Source: SSF53 sp036170535
GTDB taxonomy: Bacteria > Spirochaetota > Leptospiria > Leptospirales > Leptonemataceae
Direction of reading: 5' to 3'
Assembly (NCBI GenBank): GCA_036170535.1
Contig: JAVHPJ010000159.1
Span: 1-37,370, forward strand
Length of the DNA: 37,370 nt
Shown here: positions 16,781-24,183 of the stretch, in pieces
Layout: each line of letters begins with the position of its first letter
How positions within the stretch are numbered: position 1 is the first letter of the stretch
Made by a program: the position numbers and the translations under genes
The notes under the pieces: generated by a model
Databases searched by the model: none
What the model was told of the DNA's origin: nothing
The model's input: the letters and a program-made list of their open reading frames with translations, nothing else

Positions 16781-17743
16781 TCAGGCCTGGCCCAGTTTTT
16801 TTTTCACCAGAAAAATATTGTTTAACTTCATTTGCGCCAGGCGCTTGAGCTCCGCCAGTTCGCGCGCAAATTTGGGTAATTTGGTGTCTTCTTCAAAACG
16901 CGATTCCATCAGGCGCACTGTATCGCGTACAAAACGCAGGTCGTCTTCGCGCGCGATCTTGTTCGTCCGCATAAGCCAGCGCACGCGATCAAACTCATAC
17001 TTGCGAAAGTGGATGCGCACCAGGAATTGCACGCCGTATTTGTCGACCGCATCGCCCCAGCGACCGCTGCGATCCATTTCTTGCACTTTTGCAAGCTCCC
17101 CGCTATCAACCGCACGCTGGGGACGAGCTTCCTCGTCGGGCCCGGCGGGGGCCGCGAGCGGATCTTCGTCGTACATGGGCGTCGACGGCGCGCTGTCCGG
17201 AAAAACTCCGTCGTCGCCGACCAGTTCAGGCACCAGTTCTTCCAGCTTCCGCCGCCGCCAGGCGTCGCTGTATTCGTTCAACGCATTCAAGAGCACGTGT
17301 TCGTACTGCTGAAGCATGATCGCGAAATTCAACGACCGTCCGAGATGCGTATTGTTAAAGGTCCGCACTTGCGGCAGTAGCTCGCGCGTCACCACCAGCG
17401 CCTGCTTGCGTCGATAAAATTGCTGCTCGTACGCCGTTTCAAGATCCCGATACGCGACCTCGCGAAGATTGCGCACCAGCACGGGATCCGCCGCAACGTA
17501 GCCGTAGACGCCGTCGATCATAAGTCGCTCGTCCGGCTCGACCATGGTGATGATAAAGAGGTAGTGGGCGTCCGCCAGCCAGCGCAGGTACTCCGGCACT
17601 TTTTCCGGCGAGTTCACTATGTCGGCCAGATACTTCTTGTAGATGATATCCGACGTCGGCAGCGGATGATCGCGGTATTTTTTGCCTTCGTTAACTTCGC
17701 GAATGCGCTTAACGATCTCCATTAATATGAGGCCTGTCTTCAT
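16781..17743 (-). CDS. conserved-looking protein of unknown function
   Basis: 320 residues, no signal peptide or membrane segment. I recognise no domain. It has an alpha-helical N-terminal domain (about 1-190, many aromatic and charged residues such as YEQQFYRRKQ), an acidic Pro/Asp-rich and probably disordered stretch (about 195-240), and a helical C-terminus rich in Arg and Lys. The start lies 11 nt after kdsB, so the two are likely translated from one transcript. I suspect a lineage-specific cytosolic protein. An alternative ATG seven codons downstream (17722) cannot be excluded. Confidence 0.7.
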   Translation of the reverse strand: MKTGLILMEIVKRIREVNEGKKYRDHPLPTSDIIYKKYLADIVNSPEKVPEYLRWLADAHYLFIITMVEPDERLMIDGVYGYVAADPVLVRNLREVAYRDLETAYEQQFYRRKQALVVTRELLPQVRTFNNTHLGRSLNFAIMLQQYEHVLLNALNEYSDAWRRRKLEELVPELVGDDGVFPDSAPSTPMYDEDPLAAPAGPDEEARPQRAVDSGELAKVQEMDRSGRWGDAVDKYGVQFLVRIHFRKYEFDRVRWLMRTNKIAREDDLRFVRDTVRLMESRFEEDTKLPKFARELAELKRLAQMKLNNIFLVKKKLGQA

Positions 17744-17754
17744 AAGGCTTCATC

Positions 17755-18501
17755 TCATCCGTCGATCAATCCGCGCTTCTGAAACAGGGCTTTGATTTCC
17801 GCCAGATCTTCGGGCGTATCCACGGACGGCATGGAGTCTTCTACGCGAAATACGCCGATGCTGAAGTCATTTTCGAGCACCCGCAGCTGTTCGAGCGACT
17901 CCGTTTGCTCAAGCAAAGACGGCGGCAGCGTGGTAAAGCGAAACAGAAAGTCGCGCTGGTAGGCGTAAATGCCCAGGTGCAGATAAACCTCCGCCTCCGT
18001 GCGATTGCGCGGAAAAGGCACGAGGCTGCGAGTGAAGTACAGCGCGCGGCCGGAACGCGTCATCACGACCTTAACCCGATTCGGAATCAAAGGGTCCTCG
18101 TCCTTGCGAAAGGGACGTGCGGCGGTGGTGACTTCCCAGTCGGGTCGATCGAGTTTAAGTTGCACTACGCCGCCAATCAGGTCCGGGTCAATGCCCGGCT
18201 CATCGCCCTGTATATTTACGATAACATCGTAGTCTTTGTAGAATTCGGCGGTTTCGGCGAGGCGATCCGTTCCGCTTTTGTGCGCCTCGGCCGTCATCAG
18301 AACTTCGCCGCCAAAGGCCTCCACGGCTTCGCGAATGCGCTCGTCGTCGGTCGCGACAACGACCTTGTCCAGACGCTTGCAACCCGCGGCGGCGTGGTAA
18401 ACCCACTCCACCATGGTTTTTTTGCCGATTTTCGCCAGCGGTTTGCCGGGGAAACGTTCGGACGCGAAACGCGCAGGGATTGCGCCAAGTACACGGGTCA
18501 T
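17755..18501 (-). CDS. kdsB: 3-deoxy-manno-octulosonate cytidylyltransferase
   Basis: 248 residues, the normal KdsB length. It couples KDO to CTP, giving CMP-KDO for the LPS inner core, in the cytosol. Visible motifs are IPARFASERFPGKPL (nucleotide-binding loop), VVATDDERI, NIQGDEPGIDP (metal-binding QGDEP) and HLGIYAYQRDFL. This implies that the organism makes a KDO-containing outer-membrane lipopolysaccharide. It lies between queC (63 nt upstream) and the unknown gene (11 nt downstream) on the minus strand. Confidence 0.95.
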   Translation of the reverse strand: MTRVLGAIPARFASERFPGKPLAKIGKKTMVEWVYHAAAGCKRLDKVVVATDDERIREAVEAFGGEVLMTAEAHKSGTDRLAETAEFYKDYDVIVNIQGDEPGIDPDLIGGVVQLKLDRPDWEVTTAARPFRKDEDPLIPNRVKVVMTRSGRALYFTRSLVPFPRNRTEAEVYLHLGIYAYQRDFLFRFTTLPPSLLEQTESLEQLRVLENDFSIGVFRVEDSMPSVDTPEDLAEIKALFQKRGLIDG

Positions 18502-18564
18502 TCCGGAATAAGATCGGACTTCCCGGATCGCTTTGTCAACAGTCTAATTACGGTGGGGCTCGCT

Positions 18565-19257
18565 TCAGGCGCGGTCCGCGGGACCGAGCAGCGGATCGGC
18601 GATGCCGGCGCCGGCGAAACCGCGCGCGCGCAGGACGCAACTGTCACAACGGCCGCAGGGTCGGCCGGCGGCGTCCGGCTGATAGCAGCTTGAAGTGCGC
18701 GCATAATCCACGCCCAATTTGAGACCGGTCTGAATGATCTGGGCCTTGTTCATTTCGGCCAGCGGCGCGTGAATTCTCAGCGGCCGGCCCTCCACGCCAG
18801 CCTTCATGCCAAGGTTGGCCATGCTTTCAAAGGCGGCGATGAACTCCGGGCGACAATCGGGATATCCTGAATAATCGAGCGCGTTGACGCCGATGAAGAT
18901 ATCGGTTGCGCCGCGCGTCTCCGCCAGGGCCAGTGCATGCGCGAGAAAAAGGATATTACGTGCGGGCACATAGGTCGACGGAATTGAGTCGTCGATCGGA
19001 CGATCCGTCGGAATCGCCTGGCTCTCGCCGACCAGCGCCGTCGCCCCCGCGAAAAGCCCGGGATCCAGATTCAGCACGAGATGCTCCACCTCGAGTTCGC
19101 GGCAGAGTTCGGCGGCGCGCGTGAGTTCGAATATATGGCGTTGGCCGTAGCGAAATGATAAGGCGATGGGCAGAAAACCCTGCGCGCGAGCGATGTGCAG
19201 TACCGTGACGGAGTCCAGGCCCCCGCTGAGCAGATTTATGGCGACCGGCTGCGTCAT
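18565..19257 (-). CDS. queC: 7-cyano-7-deazaguanine synthase (preQ0 synthase)
   Basis: 230 residues. QueC converts 7-carboxy-7-deazaguanine to preQ0 with ATP and ammonia, on the path to queuosine. LLSGGLDSVT (9-18) is the PP-loop; four cysteines in SSCYQPDAAGRPCGRCDSC near the C-terminus bind zinc. I use the ATG at 19257, because the open frame upstream lies within queD. That ATG overlaps the queD stop as ATGA, which indicates translational coupling. Confidence 0.95.
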   Translation of the reverse strand: MTQPVAINLLSGGLDSVTVLHIARAQGFLPIALSFRYGQRHIFELTRAAELCRELEVEHLVLNLDPGLFAGATALVGESQAIPTDRPIDDSIPSTYVPARNILFLAHALALAETRGATDIFIGVNALDYSGYPDCRPEFIAAFESMANLGMKAGVEGRPLRIHAPLAEMNKAQIIQTGLKLGVDYARTSSCYQPDAAGRPCGRCDSCVLRARGFAGAGIADPLLGPADRA

Positions 19258-19685
19258 CCGCGATAGATGCAGCGACTGGTGCAGGTTTCGTGCACAACGA
19301 TCTCGCAGAGCTGCGGGAGATGCGGTTTGATGCGCGCCCACAACCACATGGCAATCGCTTCGCTGCTGGGGTTTTCCAGGCCCGGAACGTCGTTTAAATA
19401 GTTGTGGTCCAGATAGTCGTCGAGCAGCGGCTTCACGATGCGCGAAATATCGCCAAAATCCACCAGCCATCCGGTGTTTTCGTCCACCTCGCCGGCCAGC
19501 TTGACTTCAAAACGGAAGGAGTGGCCATGCAGACGCCGGCATTTGTGACCGGGCGGGGTATTCGGCAAGAGATGCGCGGCTTCAAAGGCGTACTCCTTCA
19601 CGATTTCGACGCGGCGCGACGCGCCGGACGCCGCGGCTGAAGGAACGACGATGGCGCTCGCCATTTGCGGATGCTCAGACGCCAC
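19254..19685 (-). CDS. queD: 6-carboxy-5,6,7,8-tetrahydropterin synthase
   Basis: 143 residues from GTG 19685. QueD turns dihydroneopterin triphosphate into 6-carboxytetrahydropterin, the substrate of QueE. Zinc histidines are in FEAAHLL and HGHSF; the catalytic Cys is in GHKCRRLHGHS; LDHNYLND and the glutamate of HETCTS complete the site. I prefer GTG 19685 because a perfect AGGAGG (19691-19696) sits 5 nt before it. The first ATG, at 19664, has no SD. The start overlaps the queE stop by 11 bp and the stop overlaps the queC start by 4 bp. Confidence 0.93.
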   Translation of the reverse strand: MASEHPQMASAIVVPSAAASGASRRVEIVKEYAFEAAHLLPNTPPGHKCRRLHGHSFRFEVKLAGEVDENTGWLVDFGDISRIVKPLLDDYLDHNYLNDVPGLENPSSEAIAMWLWARIKPHLPQLCEIVVHETCTSRCIYRG

Positions 19686-20385
19686 GCGCCCCTCCTCCCC
19701 AGGCATGCTTGTGCAGCTGCGTCTGCAGGCGCACCGGCGCCTGCGCTTCGAGAATCCACGCGGCCAGATCCGCCAGCGCAAGCTCGCCCCAGACTGGCGA
19801 TACCAGGAGCGCGCAGAGTTCGGAGAGACGAAAGTCTCGAATCCAGGCGAGCGCAGCGTCAAAGTCGCGACGGTCTGCGATGACAAACTTAATCTCGTCG
19901 CTGGCTTTCATATGCTTCAGATTGGCGGCGAAATCATGCGTCGCTTCGCCGGACCCGGGCAGCTTGATGTCCATAACTATGTGCGTCTGCGGCGGCAAGC
20001 CCGCCAGGGACCGATGGCCGCCCGTTTCGAGCAGAACTCTCTTTGAGTACGGCGCGCTGGTCAGGAGCTCGATCAATGCGATGACGCCGTCTCTCTGCAG
20101 CATGGGCTCGCCGCCGGTAAGTTGCACGAGTGCGATCCATTCCGGAATTTCGCGCGCGAGTTCAGCTATGTCGAGTTTGATGGCGCCAACGCCCGTAAGC
20201 GCCTCAGGCGTGTCGCACCAACGACATCGCAGGTCGCATACGGAGGTGCGAATAAAATAACACGGCAGGCCGGCGTGCGCGCCTTCGCCCTGCAGCGAGG
20301 CGTAGCGCTCCTGGCATTTTAAAGCGACGCTGTCGCGCACCAACGCGCCAGCGGGCACAATTTCGGTCTCAGACGCCTCGGGCAT
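19675..20385 (-). CDS. queE: 7-carboxy-7-deazaguanine synthase (radical SAM)
   Basis: 236 residues. QueE rearranges 6-carboxytetrahydropterin to 7-carboxy-7-deazaguanine with a 4Fe-4S cluster and AdoMet. The cluster cysteines C50, C54 and C57 are in CDLRCRWCDT; SLQGEGAHAG is the substrate loop and QLTGGEPM the AdoMet-binding motif. It is first in the queE-queD-queC run. The GTP cyclohydrolase (folE) and the later steps (queF, tgt, queA) are not in the window, so the fate of preQ0 cannot be stated. Confidence 0.94.
   Translation of the reverse strand: MPEASETEIVPAGALVRDSVALKCQERYASLQGEGAHAGLPCYFIRTSVCDLRCRWCDTPEALTGVGAIKLDIAELAREIPEWIALVQLTGGEPMLQRDGVIALIELLTSAPYSKRVLLETGGHRSLAGLPPQTHIVMDIKLPGSGEATHDFAANLKHMKASDEIKFVIADRRDFDAALAWIRDFRLSELCALLVSPVWGELALADLAAWILEAQAPVRLQTQLHKHAWGGGARGV
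19691..19696 (-). promoter_or_regulatory. queD ribosome binding site AGGAGG inside queE
   Basis: A perfect anti-Shine-Dalgarno complement lies 5 nt before GTG 19685, within the last codons of queE. It supports the GTG start and coupled translation. Confidence 0.75.
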
Positions 20386-20610
20386 GGCACTGCATCCGTC
20401 GCGTCAATCTTCGCCGGGTTCGCGACCAGTCATCGAAAAAAAGCCGGTCCAGCGCCGGAGGGAGTACGCGCATTTTTTTTACAAGGACGCGACATAAGTC
20501 CCGATCGCGCGGGGCCTGCGATGCCGTACGCGCTTGCGTTTTTCACAGTTTTTCGCGAAGTTCGCCGCCGCGCAGCTCGAGCGGGCTGCGACGTAGTGGG
20601 AGCAAATACG
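20386..20610. other. divergent region between queE and the histidine kinase
   Basis: These 225 bases must hold the promoters of the queE run (minus) and of the kinase (plus). No preQ1 riboswitch is recognisable by eye. GGGAG at 20598-20602, 8 nt before ATG 20611, is the kinase ribosome binding site. The kinase frame is open from an ATG at 20521, but that codon has no SD. Confidence 0.45.
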
Positions 20611-22023
20611 ATGGTTTTTCTTCGGAACTGGCTGAGTCTGAGTCGTACGCGCGACCTCTGGACCTGGGTCCGTGAAACCCGGCCGCGACTTGCGGCGCGG
20701 GACCGCACGTCGCGGCGCGCCCGTCGACGCGACGAAGAGCGCGTCAGCGCGAGTTTGCGCAAAATACAGTCCGACGCGGCGCACTGGCAGGAACACCTGG
20801 TTCGAGCTTTTCCTGGACGACTGGTCGCCCTGCTCCAGGCGGACGGCGAAGGAGCTGTGCGCATATTGCGATCGCGACTTGCAGACGGCGCAGCCATACC
20901 GGAAGCGTTCTGGCTTCCGGATCAAACGGAGAATTTGACCCGCTGGATCGAAACCCTGGAGCGACGCCGCCTGCGCGCTTGCGAGATGGAAATCGACCGC
21001 GCTCCGGAAAAACCCGGCGATTACTGGCAACGTCTGCACGCCCGACTCTTTTACCGGCTGACTCTGGCCCGGATTGCGCCCGAGCAAGCGGGCGGCGCGG
21101 TTCGTCGCGACGAACGGCGTTTTCTGCGCGGTCGGCCGCGACTGTACGCCGCGATCGTATCGCGGGACGATGATCCGGCGGTCGGCCGTCGGCGCGCCGC
21201 TCGTTGGGCGCAATCAGCCGGCCGCGTCCTGGAACAGACGCGCGTCTGGCGCGCGTATCTGGATCGAATCTACCGCCGCGCGACGGAAGACGAATTGCGC
21301 GCGGCAGAGCAGCGTATCGCAGCGGAAGAGCGCGCGGCGGCCCTGGAACGCGAACTCAAGCAGGTGCGCCGAACTCTGACGCGCGTTGCGCACGATATTC
21401 GGCTGCCCCTGCAACTGGCCAAGTTCGTGCGCGAAGATCTGCTGGCCGGCGCCGGTTCGCCAGAGACCATCGCCAGGGCCGCGCAGAAGCTGCTCAGACA
21501 ACACGGCTTTCTGGAACGTTTTGCCAGTGATCTGCTGTATTTGCAGACCGGTCGTCAGCGGCCAAAACCGCCGGAATGGTGCGACGCGCGGGAAATTCTC
21601 GGGCGCCTGTTCGACGCCTTGCTCGCCATGCAGGAGGCGCGGCGCATCGAAGTGCACTACGAGTTTGAGGGCCGACTGCGCTTTTATCTGGACCCGGTGG
21701 CCCTGGAGCGAGTGCTTTTTAACATCGGACACAATGCCGTGAAGTATTGTTCCTCGCCCGGACACATTTACGTCCGAGCGGCGGAACGTCATGGCCACGC
21801 CTGCATTGATATTGAAGACAGCGGGAGCGGCTTCCCGGGCTTCGCGCCGGACTTTGAGTTGAACGAGCGCTTGCTGCCAGGCCCCGGAACCGATGACGGG
21901 GTGGGTCTTGCGGCCGCGCGGGCCGGCGCGATGGATCTGGGCGGCCGATTGACTGCGCCCCGGCCTATCCGGGGCTCGGGCGGGCGTTTTTTGCTTGTAC
22001 TGCCGACGGGCCGGACGACATAA
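20611..22023 (+). CDS. soluble orphan sensor histidine kinase
   Basis: 470 residues from ATG 20611. A long Arg-rich N-terminal region (1-220) matches no sensor domain I know. A predicted coiled coil (about 225-258) leads into the dimerisation box VAHDIRLPLQ with phospho-acceptor H261. The ATPase part has the N box NIGHNAVKY, G1 DIEDSGSGFP and G2 GVGLAAARAGAMDLGG. No transmembrane helix is present, so it senses a cytosolic signal or a partner. No response regulator lies in the window. The small gene at 22037 follows after 13 nt and is probably cotranscribed. An ATG at 20521 would add 30 residues. Confidence 0.85.
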   Translation: MVFLRNWLSLSRTRDLWTWVRETRPRLAARDRTSRRARRRDEERVSASLRKIQSDAAHWQEHLVRAFPGRLVALLQADGEGAVRILRSRLADGAAIPEAFWLPDQTENLTRWIETLERRRLRACEMEIDRAPEKPGDYWQRLHARLFYRLTLARIAPEQAGGAVRRDERRFLRGRPRLYAAIVSRDDDPAVGRRRAARWAQSAGRVLEQTRVWRAYLDRIYRRATEDELRAAEQRIAAEERAAALERELKQVRRTLTRVAHDIRLPLQLAKFVREDLLAGAGSPETIARAAQKLLRQHGFLERFASDLLYLQTGRQRPKPPEWCDAREILGRLFDALLAMQEARRIEVHYEFEGRLRFYLDPVALERVLFNIGHNAVKYCSSPGHIYVRAAERHGHACIDIEDSGSGFPGFAPDFELNERLLPGPGTDDGVGLAAARAGAMDLGGRLTAPRPIRGSGGRFLLVLPTGRTT

Positions 22024-22036
22024 TGCTTCAACCGCG

Positions 22037-22270
22037 ATGATCACGCTCCGAAACACCACCGGCAAGCGAGCCGGAGCTCGGATCCGATACGAGTACGGCC
22101 ACGATCTGTTCGGCTATCTGTATCTGGATGTGGTCCGTTCACGCAAGCACCGCGCAGAACGACTGCGCACCATGCTCTTTGATAATCCGCGGGACTTTAT
22201 TTGCACGCTGGATCGGGACCTGGACTTCCGCGAAGCTTTAAACTACATCCAGCACGCCGAAGGCGCCTGA
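22037..22270 (+). CDS. small protein of unknown function downstream of the kinase
   Basis: 77 residues, starting 13 nt after the kinase stop. It is basic near the N-terminus (NTTGKRAGARIRYEYGHDLF) and ends with an acidic helix (REALNYIQHAEG). It has no signal peptide or Cys and matches no family I recognise. It is not XseB, although xseA lies opposite. The reading frame is open upstream into the kinase gene, the SD is poor, and the gene could be a shadow; its composition and position make a real gene more likely than not. Confidence 0.55.
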   Translation: MITLRNTTGKRAGARIRYEYGHDLFGYLYLDVVRSRKHRAERLRTMLFDNPRDFICTLDRDLDFREALNYIQHAEGA

Positions 22271-22325
22271 AGCCGCAGCGCAGTCGGGCAGTCGGGCTTA
22301 AACTCGTTCCGATTCGCTCCGGACT

Positions 22326-23657
22326 TCAGCCGGACAGGCCCGCTTCTTCCACGGCTTCCACGCGCAGTTTGAGCCGACCCTCGGCAAGCAGGGCCTCCAC
22401 CCGATCGCCTGGCTTTACATCGCGCGCCCGCAGAATGGCGCGGCGTTGCTCGGTACGCACGACGGCGTAACCGCGCTTGAGGGTCGCAAGCGGACTGAAG
22501 TTTTCGAGGCGTTCCGCGGCGACGGCGAAACGCTGGCCGGCCGCCTGTATCCGGCGATCGTAAAAAGCGGGCAGGAGCGCAAAATCCGACAGGCGATTGC
22601 GCGCATCCTTCAGCGTGGTCTGGAGCATCTGACGCAGATCGCGCGTCACAAGGTCGAGGGTCTGTTGACGATCCTGCAGCAGACTCTGCGGCGATTCATA
22701 TACCCGCGAACGCATAAGACGCACGAGGCGCTCGCGATCAGTACGATGACGATTTTTCAGGGCGACGCGCAGGCGCAGCGCGCAGTCTTCGATGGTTTCG
22801 GCCAGCTCCTCGTAAACGGGTATGGCCATTTCCACGGCCGCCGTCGGCGTGGCCGCATACGCATCCGCGGCCAGGTCCGTCAACGGATGGTCGATCTCAT
22901 GACCGACAGCCGACACGATCGGAATCGCGGACGCGGCGTACGCGCGCACCACCGCTTCTTCGTTAAAAGCCAGCAGATCTTCAAAGGATCCGCCGCCGCG
23001 ACCGGCGATAATCAGGTCCACTTCCAATTCCGGTCGATTGAGGGCCAGGATGGCGGCGATAATCGAATCCGCCGCGCCTTCGCCCTGCACTTTACACGGC
23101 GCCAGCAGTATGTTCAGATGCGGAAACCGCCGCCGCGCAACGCGAATGATATCTTGAATCGCCGCGCCGGTGGGCGCCGTGGCTACGCCCAGCGTCATCG
23201 GCAGGCTCGGCAGTTCGCGTTTTTTTTCCGGCGCGAAAAGGCCCTCGGCTTGCAGGCGCCGCTTCAGCTCTTCGATCCTCAAACGCAACTCGCCTTCGCC
23301 CGCAAGCAGGACGCGCGTTACGTTCAGCTGGTATTCGCCGCGAGGCGCGTACACTGAAATCGAGCCCTGGGCTAACAACTGCTGACCGTTGGCAAGTCGC
23401 AGGTGCCGGAAACGCTGATTGGCGCCGCGAAAAAACGTGCAGCGCAGGGACGATTGATCGTCTTTGAGGCTGAAATAGATATGACCGCTGCTGTGCAAGT
23501 TCAGATTGGAGATTTCGCCCTCCACCCACACGTCGCGAAAGTTCGGATCGCCCTGCAGTCGGTCCCGAACGAGTAAGTTGAAGCCGCTGACGCTGAGCGC
23601 TTTCAGGCCTTCGGGCCGCGCCTCCAGGCGTGGATCAACGAAGGCGGCGCCGCTCAT
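22326..23657 (-). CDS. xseA: exodeoxyribonuclease VII large subunit
   Basis: 443 residues. XseA is the catalytic subunit of exonuclease VII, which degrades single-stranded DNA processively. An N-terminal OB fold (WVEGEISNLNLHSSGHIYF) is followed by the catalytic core (TAPTGAAIQDI, IIAGRGGGSFEDLLAFNEE, SAVGHEIDHPLTDLAAD), a coiled-coil stretch (about 280-390) and the C-terminal SPLATLKRGYAV segment. The ATG at 23657 overlaps the lipoprotein stop upstream as ATGA. The small subunit xseB is not next to it. Confidence 0.95.
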   Translation of the reverse strand: MSGAAFVDPRLEARPEGLKALSVSGFNLLVRDRLQGDPNFRDVWVEGEISNLNLHSSGHIYFSLKDDQSSLRCTFFRGANQRFRHLRLANGQQLLAQGSISVYAPRGEYQLNVTRVLLAGEGELRLRIEELKRRLQAEGLFAPEKKRELPSLPMTLGVATAPTGAAIQDIIRVARRRFPHLNILLAPCKVQGEGAADSIIAAILALNRPELEVDLIIAGRGGGSFEDLLAFNEEAVVRAYAASAIPIVSAVGHEIDHPLTDLAADAYAATPTAAVEMAIPVYEELAETIEDCALRLRVALKNRHRTDRERLVRLMRSRVYESPQSLLQDRQQTLDLVTRDLRQMLQTTLKDARNRLSDFALLPAFYDRRIQAAGQRFAVAAERLENFSPLATLKRGYAVVRTEQRRAILRARDVKPGDRVEALLAEGRLKLRVEAVEEAGLSG

Positions 23658-24097
23658 AACAAACTGGCCTGGCGCAGGTACAACTTGATCTGCACCGGCG
23701 ATTCGCCGCGCAGGATAATGGTCGCCAGACGCCGCGAGGGACTTTCAGCGATTAGCTGATACTCGCCGGGCTTCAAATGACTCTGGATTATCTGCCAGCC
23801 GTTTTTCCGAAACGCCTCCGCATAGTAGCCCAGCAGCTTATCGGCGGGGTCGTCGGTTTCCAGCAACACCATGCCCTCGGAATTGCTCAAGTACGGATCC
23901 CGTTCGTACACGGCCGATTGCACTACTCGCGCGCCGGGATACAGGAAGCCGGACGGAACCAGTGCGGGCGCCTCCTCCGGATTGGTAAAAATGGTAAAGC
24001 CGTCAAACTCCAGAGTGCGCGGAGCGCGGCCGCAGCTCAGGCTGAGCGCGACAAGAGCAAGCAGGGCCAGAGCGGCCTCAGGGCGAAAGGCTGACAT
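23654..24097 (-). CDS. small lipoprotein of unknown function, coupled to xseA
   Basis: 147 residues. A hydrophobic signal peptide ends LSLSC (Cys22), a plausible lipobox. The mature part contains LLGYYAEAFRKNGWQIIQSH, a pattern of small secreted alpha/beta domains that recurs in lipoproteins of unknown role. Its stop overlaps the xseA start by 4 bp (ATGA), so the two are translated together, although no functional link is evident. Confidence 0.75.
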   Translation of the reverse strand: MSAFRPEAALALLALVALSLSCGRAPRTLEFDGFTIFTNPEEAPALVPSGFLYPGARVVQSAVYERDPYLSNSEGMVLLETDDPADKLLGYYAEAFRKNGWQIIQSHLKPGEYQLIAESPSRRLATIILRGESPVQIKLYLRQASLL

Positions 24098-24150
24098 TCT
24101 TGAGCTCCGCAGATGGGGCCGCTGTTTCCGCGGCCCACTGGCGCGCGGCG

Positions 24151-24183
24151 GCTGATCCGCGTAAAATCGTTCAGCGGATCAGC
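24151..24183. repeat. 10-bp perfect inverted repeat at the 3' end of the helicase-associated gene
   Basis: GCTGATCCGC (24151-24160) and GCGGATCAGC (24174-24183) flank a 13-nt loop that contains the minus-strand stop codon at 24171-24173. In the transcript one arm is the last coding sequence and the other follows the stop. No U-run follows, so Rho-dependent termination or 3'-end stabilisation is more likely than intrinsic termination. A second stem, GGGCCGC/GCGGCCC (24116-24122 with 24130-24136), lies just downstream. Confidence 0.6.

Noticed and set aside
20386..20520. preQ1 riboswitch upstream of queE
   Set aside because: I could not draw the small H-type pseudoknot with its A-rich tail in this leader.
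22037..22270. Small gene as the missing xseB
   Set aside because: It lies on the opposite strand to xseA and lacks the XseB helical pattern.
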